Part shown: positions 22,815 to 36,295 of the stretch, one piece after another | Layout of the letters: the number at the start of each line of letters is the position of its first letter | How positions within the stretch are numbered: position 1 is the first letter of the stretch | Source of the DNA: Siphonodentalium dalli | Taxonomy: Eukaryota > Mollusca > Scaphopoda > Gadilida > Siphonodentaliidae | Reading direction: 5' to 3' | NCBI GenBank assembly: GCA_032622095.1 | Contig: CP136063.1 | Coordinates: 38,912,106 to 38,976,105 of the forward strand | DNA: 64,000 nt | Program-made: the position numbers and the translations under genes | Notes under the pieces: generated by a model | The model's input: the letters and a program-made list of their open reading frames with translations, nothing else | Told to the model about the DNA's origin: nothing | The model's database searches: none

Positions 22815-24101
22815 TGACAGCATTTAAATTAAATGCACTGCATTGGGAATAATTGCAGTCGCATTGAAATTACCGATCATTGCGCCGAAAAAGTATACTA
22901 GTATGAACACCCAAATAACGATACGATAGTGTATTTTGCAATTTTAGTTATAATTTTGTTTAATTTAAATTCACATCTGAATAATTCTGTGTTATTTTCC
23001 CACTCCTGGTGTACATGTATATGTTCGGAATCGGACATTCATGATGTAGTTTTCCATTCAAAATGGAATAAACATAAATAAACACTGTTGACATTAATTG
23101 TTTTATAATCAGAATCTGAGAATCATGATTCTCATTTTGATTCTAGTAAAAAGTCTTGATTCCCTGTAGAAATTGAAACACTAACATTTTGATTATTGCA
23201 AAAAATCTGATGGATTTTAAGGCCTGCATCAAGACATTTGTTTGTGAATAAATCAAGTAAATGCGTTGCTCCAAAATCGCAAAGTAGATTCGAACATGTG
23301 GTCGCTTTTCTAAGAAATTTGTGAGTGGTCTGTACATGTACATACATGTAAGTTACTTGACCAATTACACAAGGAGTCGAGGGACACAATCAATGAGGAC
23401 GTTTGTACTAAAAAATATTTTTTTACGCAAGGAACGAACACAAGGCCACTTTCTTAATTTATATTATGAGCCAACAAGACAGATCGTAAATCGCTGTTAT
23501 ATGACAATATATGTGACCATCATAATGGTCGACAGGCATGACGCCAACAAAAACCAATCTGTCAGGCCAATATAAAGAAGTCGCGACTTATTGCTGGTGG
23601 AACCTATTAAAGGCATCGTTCCATTTCGTTAATAACAACTTACATGTAACATTCACCTCCACCTCTTTACTCTTGGGCTCCAAATAAACATGCATGCACC
23701 AGCTGCATCCACGTTTATTATTTTTCTTGGGAAATCCCCCCCCCCCCTGCACAGTGCTTATTTGGGTCTGCACGTTTATTAATATTTTGAAGCTACTAGT
23801 ATGAAAATTTAAATCAGCACAAATTCAAGATTTCTATATGATTCAGATGTAAAAATGATCAAGACGTCTACATTAGTTACTAGCTAAACAAGACATTTTG
23901 TCATATGTGTATACTTTACTGTGAAATTGCGTTTCTTCCGTTCTCCATGAACGGATTCTCAAAATGTTTGGTTTTCCAAAAAACAAGGATTCGAACTGTC
24001 TGAACTGAACTCCATGCGTTTGTTTAAATAGATGAATAAATAATGGGAAAGACATACAATCCTAGTTCATAATGAATTTAAGTATATAAATATAAATAAT
24101 A
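22815..24101. other. No gene seen
   Basis: Spacer with short ORFs only; a C-run lies near 23,740. Confidence 0.5.
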
Positions 24102-24228
24102 AACGGCGGATTCAACGTGGTCATGGGTTTTGACCGCGTTAAAAAAATCAGCAAACTCTGCATGAACCCCGAAGTTTGCTGATTTTTTCTCGCGGTCAAA
24201 ACCCCATGACCGCATTGAAACCGCCGTT
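24102..24228. mobile_element. Small palindromic MITE
   Basis: AACGGCGG and CCGCCGTT bound a 127-bp hairpin whose arms also share GTCATGGGTTTTGACCGCG and ATCAGCAAACT. Confidence 0.7.
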
Positions 24229-24842
24229 CATTTCTTATATGAAATTATGAATAACACAATTTAAGATTGTTGAATTATTTCTTTTGGTTAATTTAATAAA
24301 CGTACAGGACCAAATAACGATCGTACAGGTGGGAATTTTACCTCGATTTTAATAATCGTACATTAGGCACTCAAGAGTACATATTCAAGTATGTGGCAAA
24401 CCAAAAAAACACCACATGATACATACATGTACCTGTACTACCGGTACATGTTGACTCGTATACTTGAACCTGCTATAAAAATTATTTGGTTAACCACAGT
24501 TGATGTTTTGCTCAGAGTTCCCCCTGCACTATTATTTGGGTCTGTACTTTTATTAACTTTCAATGGAATTTCCCCCCCCCCCCCGCATTATTATTTGGGC
24601 CTGCACTTTTATTTGGAGCCTGAGAGTAAGTTGCATTGACATTTATTTTCACGAATTACCATGCTAATTTAAAGGAACATTGCAACTGGTTTGAAGTAAC
24701 ATGACCGCGTTGCATCAACACTGGAACTGCATTGATGGTAATTTTCAACATGGTCTCACTGAGGTTCTATCAAATATAAATACTAGTATGGTTGAGGGAG
24801 ACAATTATTTTGAGAATATGTGATCCTGTGTTAACATGAGCC

Positions 24843-25205
24843 TAAGGCGACACCAATTTTTAAGTCTAGGTTACGAACACCTCCTACAACTTTGTTTCCA
24901 TTTCATGGAAAAAAACTAACTTTTTTTGTCCCAAAATATTTTACACGCGTACTGATTTTCATGTGCTGTCGCATCCGGTTCTGCTTATGATCATTTACAG
25001 ATCCATATTTTCATGACAAGATATGTCTTGTTTGGTTTGAGCAGAATTTCATTCAAAAACATTTTTTCACAATTTTTGTAAAATTCCACGATTTACTTGA
25101 TATAAATTGGGGGGACAATCTTTTTTATTTTTATTTTTTTCCCTCCTGCATCTACTTTTTTTCTCCCCACATCGTAAACCAGACTTAAAAATTGGTGTCG
25201 CTTAA
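24843..25205. mobile_element. PIF/Harbinger-like MITE, second copy, inverted
   Basis: TAA at 24,843-24,845 and 25,203-25,205 flank GGCGACACCAATTTTTAAGT ends. It is the reverse-oriented relative of 17,415-17,821. Confidence 0.75.
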
Positions 25206-25879
25206 ATATCATCTGATGGAGTCAAAATCATTGAACCGTCACTTATGCATGCACGTGTTGTCTTGATGTTGAGTCTGGCTTTCATCATTTTCATTAGTTT
25301 TACTGTTAATATCCACCAAAGGTTGAGGTGTTATGGAACAACTGTATGGCATCGTATACTGTTATCTTCCGAGTAAATATGGAGTCTCTAATTCTTTTAT
25401 CAGTCACGCATCTACTCATCAAATACTAGTAGTATAATCCTTAAATATCTGTAGTCCAGGTGATCTCGACTACACAGTACATGTATAAACATTCATCTGC
25501 AGTGTGTTTTAAATATCTTTGCCGTGTAACAACTGTTGTCCCAAGTTTCAATGCCTTGTCCTCCTGGTATGTAGGGATTACCAATTTACCATTGCCGTGT
25601 TTTAATTTGCAATTTTGATGATGACGCTCACTAAGCTTGTTGATAATTTTCTTTGTCGTGTAACAACTGTTGTACCAAGTTTCTACGCCGCGTCCTCCTG
25701 GTATTTAGGGATTACCGGTGCCTTTAATAGCGTCAGATGCATCATTGCCAGTTAATGTACATTAGAGTGGAACTGAATTAACAATGTCACATTGACACAG
25801 TACTCAGTTAAGACCAGTAAAACAGCAAAAGTAGTATTATTGTACAGCAGGCTTATCACTATCAGTACTTACTACATGT
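25206..25879. other. No gene; short duplicated block
   Basis: A block with CCGTGTAACAACTGTTGT and GGTAT(G/T)TAGGGATTACC occurs twice, near 25,520 and 25,650. No coding sequence recognised. Confidence 0.5.
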
Positions 25880-26470
25880 ACTGACCCCTTACTATCGTGG
25901 ATCAATCTGAATCTGAATGGTTACGCTGCAGATCCCAATTATGGTAATTTCGCAGCGGGCGAGAGAGTCTCAGATCTTTTCCTTCAGCGCACTCTTGAAG
26001 GAATCCACAGGCTGTTGTTGTAGGATTAAGGATTCCTCCAGCTGATTCCAGTCGCATCTAGTTCGAACAAATGTGGAATTAGCGAACTGAGCTGACACGT
26101 ATGGTATAGCCTCGTAGCACTGACTGTTGTTCCTTTAAATTACGTGCCGAGGAATTTGGCTGGTGACGTAGCCTGTCAGAACTTTGCTCTGCGATCTAAG
26201 ACGCCTTGTTTCGGGTGTAAAGTATTGATTAGGTGGTATAGCCGGGGCCAATCTGCCCACCACGTTACTCATGAATCCCAGCCGATTTATTTTCCGCCGT
26301 TTCTGCAATGTTGGTAAATCTAGCTCGTAGAGGATCTTGGTCATATATCCATCTTATAGTCTCTTTCAATGAAACGGGCTGCTCTACGCTGGATTCTTTC
26401 CAGCTTGTCGATGTGATTTTGTTGGTAGGGGTCCCAGATGGTGTCGGCGTAGTCCATGATCTTCAAACTT
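25880..26470 (-). pseudogene. 5'-truncated LINE 3' end (CR1/L2-type ORF2 C-terminus)
   Basis: The minus strand reads MDYADTIWDPYQQNHIDKLE, IQRRAARFIERDY, then in another frame DLPTLQKRRKINRLGFM and TFVRTRWDWNQLEESL. This is the familiar RT-distal C-terminal region of CR1/L2-like elements. It is frameshifted near 26,350 and lacks everything upstream, as expected of 5'-truncated insertion. The 3' end is near GATTGATCCACGATAGTAAG at about 25,890. Confidence 0.75.
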
Positions 26471-26524
26471 CTCAATTCTTCTTCTTCTGGACAGGTGCAT
26501 TATAAGCAGGCCACTGGCACTACC

Positions 26525-29500
26525 AGGTCTGGCAAATGTGAGAATACAGCTACAATAGCTGTATTCAGCTAACCTAGCTGTATTCAGCTATATATTATAC
26601 TCTCAAACCGGCTGTTTTTCGATAATAAACTAGAAGCGCTAATTTGCGCATCGAAATTAGGCCACCATATTCTCCGGCCACCCTCAACCAAATCAAAACC
26701 GTCTCTTGTTTTATGACAAAGTGTTGCCTTTTGTCGACACGGCTATGGTGATTATGTGTGAAAACTTACTACGGCGGTCGATGTCGGTCATAACGGTTTA
26801 ATAACTCTCTTACGCAAAGCGGAATACCTTGAAAAATACATTAAATACAATATTTATCACCGAAGATGGAACATCTTAAACATTCCCGGAAGTATAAATA
26901 GGATGCTGCTAAAACGCAGTTTGGTTGGTGCGTTAAAACAGGTATAAAGGGGAACATCTCTAGCCAGAGTTTAACCGAGCGAGTACCACTCACTGCTTGA
27001 GCTGACACTCTCGAAAAATACGGAAACGCATACATGTCGAATCGCGAAAATACAAATAACAATGTTATGTTTTCACACATTATATATTTTCCCGACAGAT
27101 TGAATAGTTCTGACTCGTTAACGACCAGGACTTAAATGTTTAAAATACAGAAATTATATAAGTCGCATTTTCATTTCAGTTGTCCCTATGTTGTGCCATA
27201 CATTTGCAATATGCCGCACAATATCTGTATATACCGTTATGAATAGTTATCAGTATCGCTCACAAACCGCTAGTGGTAAGTAATTCTAAATGCTTGATAT
27301 AGGTACACCATTCTAACGCCCCCTACCGGTTTAGCATCGGGAAGAATAGTCCAACAAATTAGACTATTCGGATTAATACATATTTTAATATTTGGACATT
27401 TACGATTGTATTACTCCTTATAGTCTAATAAAACAGCTGAAAACCAAGATTGCAAAAATTTTGAAGCAGGTCAACACCAGTGACCACCGATATAACCCCT
27501 TCAAAATACCATTCTATCTGAAATTTTCTACAAATACATGAGTCTTACCTGTAGCGGAGATAGTATTCTTTATGTTCAAACATAGATTGTGATATAAACG
27601 TTGTCAGAATTACAGATTTGTTAGTTTAATCTCGGAGTCGAAAACATATCACCATTTTCAAATACAGACGATAATGATGACGACGTCACGCTTCTAAAAT
27701 AAAGGCCACACAAATTGATTACTCGTGAAAATCAATATATGCCGTGCAGATATGGAAATATCAACTGGGTCAATTTGTTGGCATTTATAGATAGCACATT
27801 AGCGCCAAATGTTGTTTGTTTGATAAATAACAATAATAAGGGTCTGTTCGTCCGGTTTTGTTGACATTTTCATCATAGAAGTGTTCTTATCAAAATTATA
27901 CCATTGATATTTTTGTACCAAAAATAAAGATGCCTTTTCTTAAGTAAACAATATTTGAAGGGATATGGAAATTATTTTATTAGTTTTGAAATTCAAATTG
28001 ATTAACCGGTTAACCGGATGCTTGGTCTTTCAAGCTTTCCGGTATGTCAAGATTCGACGAGAGTATGATATGCGTGGGTAATAGTTATTATTATTAGTCA
28101 CTTATGTGGATTATATTCGTATTCCTGTGGATTTTCGTGTAAGTAAATCAGTTGTAATCGATGAATTCAACGACCACCTGCCCCATGAAATGTTCACAAG
28201 TCAAAAACTATGACCAAATTGTCACCAAAAGCAGGATTATATAGGTCTATGTTCGATATTTTGGCATAAAACCAACACATTTCTAGTGATAAACAGATTA
28301 ACTGAAACGGCACTTCGACTATATTTTCGTTTGCCTGTTTATAATCGACATCGAGAAAAAAACCTGCCGTTACGATGGTTACCGATTATTACCGCTTTTT
28401 CCAGTAAAATGAGATAACGGTAAATCAACGTTCAAATAAACAGTTGTGTTAATGTTTTCTACAGTAGTAATGGTAAGTATGGTCATCCTGTTATATGTTT
28501 AAAATAATATATGGTCATTAATACGGCGAATATGTGTACGTGTTTAAACGTATATTGTAAAACTTGGAGTTAAATTGAAGTATGTACCTGTACATACGCT
28601 ACCGTACCGAAAATAGTTGCCTGACTGTGTTAAATTGGAAATTACACAATTGGCAATAGACCAGCCTACATATAATATTATTATTGATACGGAAAACCTA
28701 AACATGCCTTAGCGCGCCGCACGCGCGTACGATGCGATATATATTGTACGACAAATATCGGGCACCGGTTAAGCCTATATTGTAGGCTATATATATATAG
28801 GTAAAATCGTAGCTTGTGCGGTGGAAAATCGCAGGACATTTTGACGCACGATCGGCCTCGCAAAGAATCGAATAATTTTGATTTTCTACGATCGAGTCGT
28901 ACTATTTATTGGAGGTAGCCAATCATATTCAGTCGCTCGACTAAAATCGTACCTGTGCGCACACAGAGCTTACAAATATCACATCTGTGTGGCGGGCATT
29001 GGCGGCTACAAATTATATAGAATAATTGAACTCGTATACATATATGCATTTTCGTAGCTGTGTCATTCTCAATTATCAAAGCGAAGCTCGTTTTTATATG
29101 TATAAAATACAAGACCACGTGGCAGCGAATATATTCCCATCCGGTAACAAATTGCGCCCAAAATTGCATTTAGACGTCTGCTATGAAACTTCTAGCAATT
29201 TCGACGACGATGCTATATAATGTGTGTGTTTATATATATCTCGATTTATCACTACAAATTTCACATTATATATATGACCACAGTAATACTCGCATATCAA
29301 AACAAATTCAACATGTTAGGCACAAACTTTCCAATTGTTGAAACTGAAGGCCTACTTGACACCCATCCACTATAGCTTTCCTTGCGTTTTTGTACTGTAT
29401 GTGGCTTGACAGCCAGTTAGCGTTTTTATCTAGCGTTTATTACATATATACTTAATATATAGATGTGAACAAAAATCATTCACTCCGAAAAATTATAAGG

Positions 29501-30334
29501 ATATAGATCCAATAATGTCTATAAAAATCAGCCTGCTCCTACGTGGTCTGGAACAATGAAACTGCGAAATAAGTTTGGTGTGGCCTAAAATTTTTCCATG
29601 ATTTCTGTTCCTTTACGCATGCGCGTAATCTCAATACCGCGCGTAATCCTCACGCAGACGATGTTGATATTTCTGACGTGTGTATTCTGATCAAATTTTA
29701 ATGGATTAATAGTGACAAAAAATATTCTAGTTAGTTCAGTCATGATACTAAACATTCCAACAACAGGTATGTGTTTTTTATTTATGGTTTTATTTGTGTC
29801 ATTGGACGTGAACAGTGTAAGTTAAAGGGGCATGCCCTTGCCATGTAAAATAAGTGGCTTCGCAGCGTTCCTATTTTTCACGCCTAGTATTAGACTGAAG
29901 GATTAAATGGTCCATAAATGTCCAAATATTAAAATTCCAATTAATCCGAAAGTCTAATTTGTTGGACTACGGGAAGAAGTAAACGAGTGTTTGCGATGAA
30001 TTTGATCTTTATTTTATAAGTTAGCTAATGAATGCATTCGCAGAAAATAGTCCCCAGAATATTTACTGACATCGACCGCCGTAGTAAGTTTTCACACAAA
30101 ATCAGAACTGCCGTGTCGACAAAAGGCAACACTCTGACTTTGTCAGAACACAAGTGACTGTTTTGATTTGGTTGAGGGTGGCCGGAGAATATGGTAGCCT
30201 AATTTCGATGCGCAAATTAGCGCTTCTAGTTTATTATCGAAAAACAGCCGGTTTGAGAGTATAATATATAGCTGAATACAGCTAGGTTAGCTGAATACAG
30301 CTATTGTAGCTGTATTCTCACATTTGCCAGACCT
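26525..30334. mobile_element. 3.8-kb foldback/TIR element
   Basis: Long inverted ends start AGGTCTGGCAAATGTGAG and match over about 270 bp (26,525-26,795 and 30,065-30,334). A further inverted pair lies inside (about 27,335-27,415 and 29,900-29,980, sharing CAAATTAGACT and ATTTGGACAT). Each end contains a nested palindrome of AGCTGTATTCAGCTA repeats. The 2.5-kb interior shows no recognisable gene, only short ORFs. Confidence 0.75.
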
Positions 30335-30639
30335 GACTACATCATGATTGTACCGGTACCACAAATTCAATTTTGAGACAATATTCTGGTTATGGCCAGG
30401 TAGCCGAGGTACTATAGTTGATCCGTTTCGTTATCGTAGCTTAATTCTTACTGTTCCGGGAATTGAAATATTTTTTGTCACATGAAATTCAGTCTTTTTC
30501 GATATTTGCGCACATCCATGGGGAGAAATCGGCGAATCTTATATATAAGTCCACAGTTTATCCGTTTGTAACCAATACACCATTTCCTTCTGTCAATCCG
30601 CGTTGATTCACGACAAAATTAACTCAAAACACCACAAGG

Positions 30640-31010
30640 AATTAATATCCGCGCTTCATTTTGAGCTTCCTGCGTAAAAACTACATCAGTCGCTCGCCAA
30701 ATTTTATCCTATATTTAGATTACGTATGACGTCAGGAAATTCCCAGCTCAAAGTTTTCTGGCAAAGCATTTGTTTTGTAAATGGCGACTTCTGCTCTTCT
30801 AGTTAGTTTACAAATCTACATTTTTTCAAGAATTTGGAAACTTAGAAACGCTCAACGGTATCAATGCACTGGACTCATATCATATTATATTATCATGACT
30901 TCATGCGGGAACAATAACTTTGGACGCTGTTAGTAAATTTGGCGAGCGACTGATGCCATGGAATGATGGATGCAGGCCGACGTTATTTTCGCGAAGAAGT
31001 GACGACAGAA
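30640..31010. repeat. Inverted-end element CATCAGTCGCTCGCC, copy 1
   Basis: CATCAGTCGCTCGCCAAATTT at 30,684 and its complement ending at 30,955 bound a 272-bp core. Homology to the copy at 52,985-53,345 extends beyond both ends (GCGTAAAAACTA and CAGGCCGACGTT), so the repeated unit is larger than the core. Confidence 0.7.
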
Positions 31011-31012
31011 GC

Positions 31013-31660
31013 AGTGACAGAAGCAAACAAATCGAGATTTGGATTCATGTTTTAGAAGAATCTTCATCTACAAATCGGTGACATTATTTATTTGTAATCT
31101 CCACAGAACGAAGATGTGCAGTTTATTCACAAAATATTTCGGAAAACAGGAATAAAACTACGATGTATTTGTGAAGTAAGTCGCCCATTTTTGTTGCTCA
31201 TCTTCGATGACAAACTGGGAGGATGCGTTTTCAACACTGCAAGAAGGATTTTAGTGTACCGTATTTCAGATGCTGGTTATGAGATTTGATGAATATTTGT
31301 TATTTTAATAAATAATCTAAAAATGATTTCACTTGTTGCTGCTTTTAATTTTAATTATCCCATGTCAGGGAGAAATTGAGGGAATTATCTTTATGTGCTG
31401 TAGCCTGTATAGAAGAAAATTGTGGATCCCAGAAAAATGTGTGACTAAACACCAACTTCACCAAGCCATATGAAGTCAAACCAAGCCATACCAAGCCGTA
31501 GGAAATAAGAAGAAAAATTGAAGTTTATTCTATATTATTTTGTATAGCTTGGTGTTTAGTATGGGAGGCCCTTTTCACATTTATTATTGATTTGCACTTA
31601 AGCGTAAATCATTTTCGCTTAAGCATAAATCATTTGCGCTTAAGCTTAAGGCCAAAAAAA
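31013..31660 (+). repeat. Left arm of a long inverted repeat
   Basis: Matches the complement of 34,820-35,725 in two blocks. Its end carries palindromic GCTTAAGC boxes and GGGAGGCCC. The right arm is interrupted by about 170 bp. Short ACCAAGCCATA repeats are at 31,440-31,500. Confidence 0.75.
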
Positions 31661-32628
31661 AAAGATGCTATGTTTCCGTACATCGACCGACCCTAAAAAT
31701 AACCCGCCGACCCTAATCTTTTTATTGATATTTTGAGAAAAAGTCAAAATTTTCTTTTAATAATTTTTTTTTTTTGTATTGTTTTTACCACTAATGCACA
31801 TACATATTTATGGTCATTAGTGTTCAAAACACATGGTTTCTAACATATCCCTGTGAAAAGTTACCATGAAGTGACTGCTGTCTCAAACGCCCCCAGGTGT
31901 GTGTGATGCGTTGTTGACTGTGGATGGGCATGTGTTTTTCAATTTTAATTTCCTGAGAGTGGATCTCATGCCTGCTTTATGCCTTGTTTGGGTCTTATGG
32001 AACATAGGAACACTATCAACAGACATGGTGGGTGTTTAATAACTGTTTATCTGTATATATACATGTACATGTATAGAGGTTATCACCACATGTTAGGTGT
32101 ACATGTATAGCTACTGTTTCCAAAAACCAGGCATGTTAGGTTGGGTGTACTCATGACTACCTCCAGACAATGGGATGTAGTTGTCACAATACAAGTACGG
32201 TATAATGGCGGTATTATGTGTAAAATTCTTATAAAAAGTTAGCGAATACATAACACTCCCTTACTTCCCTCCGATTGCGAATGGTTGAATCCATCTCACA
32301 GCATATTAGTATGGGCCCATAATAGTTGCCCCATACAGACCTGAAATTGAAGAAAAAACATATTTCCCATATGCATATCTCTGTCCCTGGTGTCCCAAAA
32401 ATTGGTGCCTCACTCCCGGAGCTCTAGTATATTTTATTAAAGGGACATCTCCTGCACAGATATACCATTTCCATGGCCATAAAAATGGAATTGGGGGTTA
32501 CTGGGTGGCTTGCTTCCCTCATATGGTGTACTTATTGACTTGAAATAGGGAAAAAACATATTTTCAATTTTTCATATTATCAGCATCCCTGCCCCAAGAA
32601 TTTGTGTCTCCATCCCAGATATCTAGTA
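31661..32628. other. No gene seen
   Basis: Interior of the 31.0-35.7 kb inverted repeat; only short ORFs and a T-run near 31,765. Confidence 0.5.
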
Positions 32629-32873
32629 TCTAATATATATTTTGGGACTTCTGTTATAATAGCAATGGCCGGGAAAACTGCCGGACGGTTTTCGACGAAA
32701 TTTGATACCTAGGGGTACTTTTTCCGGGGAGTGTTTTCGACGGGTCAAATCGTGACCCCGACCTGACCATGACCTTCAAAATGGTCAATTCAAGGTCAAA
32801 TGGTCAATTAGCTTATTTAGACGGATGAAAGCAGAGGGGAAACAGCCCGGACGAAGTCGGGCCCACCAGCTAG
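32629..32873 (+). mobile_element. Non-autonomous Helitron-like element
   Basis: Starts TCTAATATATATTTTGGGAC after an A and ends CTAG before a T. The 3' end has the expected hairpin (GCCCG-GACGAAGT-CGGGC) about 7 nt upstream. A5'-TC start, hairpin and CTAG end match Helitron rules. Opposite-strand relatives are at 60,150 and 62,162. Confidence 0.75.
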
Positions 32874-33039
32874 TATTTTATAAAAAGAGACATATCCTGC
32901 ACAGATCTATATAGGCCTACAATTTCCATGGTCATCAAAAGGGAATTAGGGGTTACTGGGGTATTGCTCCCCTCATGTGGTGGACCTACATAGAATTTAG
33001 TGATGTGTTTTGACCTGTACCATTTAAAATTAATTCAGG

Positions 33040-34010
33040 GGGGTATCAATGCATATGAATTTTTATTTCAGCTTAAGCGCAAATTTCATAATGATCCGAC
33101 CAAAGGTACAACTTGTAGCTCATGCAAAAGGATTTAGTCATGCAAAGAGTAAAATCCAAGATGGCTGCCAGAGGTCATGTTTTATGGCCGAATGCCCCAA
33201 AATGAGTCGTTCCCATCTATATGTCAATATTAACATCCTTTACAAATTTCATAATGATCCTACTAAAGGTATGAACTGTAGCCCGTGACAAAGGATTTAG
33301 TCATGCAAAGAGTAAAATCCAAGATGGCTGCTGGCGGCCATGTTTTATGGCCGAATGACCCCAAAATGACTCGTTCCCATCTACATGTCAATATTAACTT
33401 CCACGACAAATTTCATGATGATCAGACGAACACTCCGGCCTGTAGCCTGTACTAATGGAATGAATTTTGAAATCCAAGATAGCCGTTGACCAGAAGTGCA
33501 AGTAGATCTGTACATTTGTCAGCCAAGATGGCTGCCAGCGGCCATGTTTTTTTGACAAATGACTCGTTTCCATCAACATGTCAATGCCCATGATAAATTC
33601 ATAATGATCCGACCAAAGGTACAACTTGTAGCCCGTGCCAAATGATTTAGTCATGCAAAGAGTATAATCCAAGATGGCTGCCGGCGGCCATGTATTATGC
33701 TCGATTACGCCAAAATGGCTCGTTCCCATCTATACACGTCATTGTTAACATCCATGGCGATTTTCATTTTGATTCAGCCAAAGGTACGACCTGTAGCCCG
33801 TGCCAAACAATTTAGTCATGCAAAGAGTAAAATCCAAGATGACTGTCGGCGGTCATGATTTATGGCTGATCGACCCAAAAATTACTCGTTCCCATGCATC
33901 TACATGTAAAATTTCATGATGATCAGACAAACAGTAGGACCCGTGCTAATGGAATATTGCATTTTGAAATCCAAGATTGCCGCTGAGTAGAAGTGCAAGT
34001 AGATTCAGCC
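33040..34010 (+). repeat. Six-copy tandem repeat, about 165 bp, with CAAGATGGC boxes
   Basis: AATTTCATAATGATCC-type starts recur near 33,085, 33,246, 33,413, 33,595, 33,765 and 33,907. Most copies also have GTCATGCAAAGAGTAAAATCC followed by AAGATGGCTGCC. ORFs across it are by-products. Confidence 0.85.
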
Positions 34011-34373
34011 ATTTATTTTGTGAAATGTACTCTAACAGGAACCAATTAAGTCTCATAATGGTCTTCAAATCTCAAATTGAAGTAAACCATCGACGTATAT
34101 TAGATCGATAAGTAAACCTACAGTGCAGTAATTAAACAATTTTGTCAAATTCTGGGTATAAAAATAACTCCATAAAGCACATGGAATACTTATACACAGC
34201 TGCAGACTATATATTTTATATGCTAGAAAAATTCAATGATGTAATAGAAAATATCACTTCAAACAAGGCTTCAAAAAGAAAATAAGTACCGATTTCTCAG
34301 CTTTTTTTGCTGGTGTTGCTACTAAACTATGGGAGGCCGTTTTCAGATTTATTCGTTCAGCAAATATTTCCGC

Positions 34374-34820
34374 TTAAAGGTACTCAATCCGATCAGAGGG
34401 TCCCCATTTCATCACATTCCAACAACAACAACATTTTTTGAAATGTCGCTTCAGTTATCAGAATCTAATAATTGCCCAAAAATAATGAAAAGCACAATCC
34501 ACTATAGTATAAAATTGCACAAAACCTGTTATTTATCAACATTTTGTTCAACGAAATTTTGCCGGTTTGTCAAATATCTGACACAAAAAGCCACTTGATT
34601 TTAGAGTTATCCATCTTTACCCGCAATTTAGTCAATGAAATTATTCTCGTTGACTGTCTATTGGGCCAGTTCAAAAATTAAAATAATAGATTTCAAACAT
34701 CGATATCTGATCACTCTGAGCTGTGATGGGTGGGTTCCTCGACTCGAATCAAATATTTTTTACCCCCCGAAGCCAAGGAAATAGTAATTTGCGAGCGTTA
34801 ATACGGATTTAGTACCTTAA
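34374..34820. mobile_element. TTAA MITE family A, copy 4
   Basis: TTAA at 34,374-34,377 and 34,817-34,820; left end AGGTACTCAATCCGATCAGA. It is inserted into a TTAA inside a GCTTAAGC box of the surrounding repeat. Confidence 0.85.
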
Positions 34821-35725
34821 TTTTAAGTGTAAATATTTGCGCTTAAGCACAAATAACTTGTCATTTGAGTTTAAGCGCATTTAGGTCCTATGCTTTTAAA
34901 AGCGCAAATCAGTTACGTTTAAGCGCAAATGATTAGTGCTCAAGTGCAAATAAATAATAAATGTGAAAAGGGCCTCCCAAACTAAACACCAAGCTATACA
35001 AAATAATATAGAATAAACTTCAATTTTTCTTCTTATTTCCTACAGCTTGGTGTGGCTTGGTTTGGCTTCATATGGCTTGGTGAAGTTGGTGTTTAGTCAC
35101 ACATTGTTCTGGGATCCACAATTTTCTTTGATTAAAGCCCTTTGTAATCAGCACCTCCGCTGATTAAACATATCATTGTGTAAACACGCATGGCTAATCC
35201 CCCGTAATCCACCCTCGGCGAGAGGGACTTGCTGCATATACCAGGGACTTGCTGCGTTTACCGGGGACTTGCTGCATATCCAGGGACTTGCTGCGTATAG
35301 TAGAACCGTTCTGGGACCCCCAATTTTTTTCTACAGCACATAAAGATAATTCCCTTAATTTCTCCCTGACATGGGATAATTAAAATTAAAAGCAGCAATA
35401 AGTGAAATCATTTTTAGATCATTTATTAAAATAATAAATATTCATCAAATCTCAAAACCAGCATCTGAAGTATCGTACACTAAAATCCTTCTTGTGTTGT
35501 TGAAAACGCATCCTTCCAGTTTGTCATCAAAGATGAGCAACGGAAATGAGCGACTTACTTCACATATACATCGTAGTTTTATTCCTGTTTTCCGAAATAT
35601 TTTGTGAATAAAACTGCACATCTTTGTTTGTTCTGTGGAGATTACAAATAAATAATGTCAACGATTTGTATATGAAGATTCTTCTAAAACATGAATCCAA
35701 ATCTCGATTTGTTTGCTTCTGTTGT
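34821..35725 (-). repeat. Right arm of the 31-36 kb inverted repeat
   Basis: Complement of 31,013-31,660, split into 34,821-35,130 and 35,300-35,725 by the insert at 35,131-35,297. Both arms contain GGATTCATGTTTTAGAAGAA-type sequence and short exon-like stretches between AG and GTAAGT, but no convincing gene. Confidence 0.7.
35131..35297 (+). repeat. 165-bp repeat with GGGACTTGCTGC boxes, copy 1
   Basis: Starts ATTAAAGCCCTTTGTAATCA and contains GGGACTTGCTGC four times at about 24-bp spacing. The inverted copy is at 36,296-36,459. Together they could be the ends of one 1.3-kb element (35,131-36,459) or two independent insertions. Confidence 0.6.
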
Positions 35726-36295
35726 CATAGTCTTGATTGACAGCCGTCTTGTTCCAATAGACGTCTGATAACAGCTGCGGCCATCTTGATTTAAGATTAA
35801 GCTCCGCCCCTCGACCTCGACCCCGCGCTTTGCCAGGGTGACATGTTTTCACGCGGAAGTGAAACAGTCAACATGTTTATTTTTCACACAAACTTCAAAT
35901 AAAGTATTCATAGACACGCGTATTTAATTATCTTATGTGAGTTCATTTAAACAAATTTATAAGTAATTTCAAGGCTCCATTGAAAAGTTTAAACGACCTT
36001 TGTAACGTAATGTTTGACGAGTTATGATGGGCACTCAAATTGACTCATTTTTGGAATCCTATTTTCGAGCCAACATGCATGTATGTTCTGAATGTTCACA
36101 TGTGAATTTAAGCATATGGCTATGTGTACCCTGGTATAAGATTTATAATTATTCATCCCTATTTGAAGATAATACGGTTGTCTGGACAGTTTGTGTAATA
36201 AAAAAAATAACTACAGAAAACATACAGATACATGTTGGGTCATGCCATTAAAATTCTCTACGTTGGCTGACGCCAGTAGAGATCATAACCTACAT

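Noticed and set aside
31080-31180. Exon-like stretch (CCACAG to GTAAGT) repeated at about 35.55 kb
   Set aside because: Readable in both arms of an inverted repeat, but too short and without a partner exon or a recognised domain.
35750-35870. GC box, YY1-like and ETS-like motifs suggesting a promoter
   Set aside because: No gene starts on either side; single motif matches in 120 bp are weak evidence.
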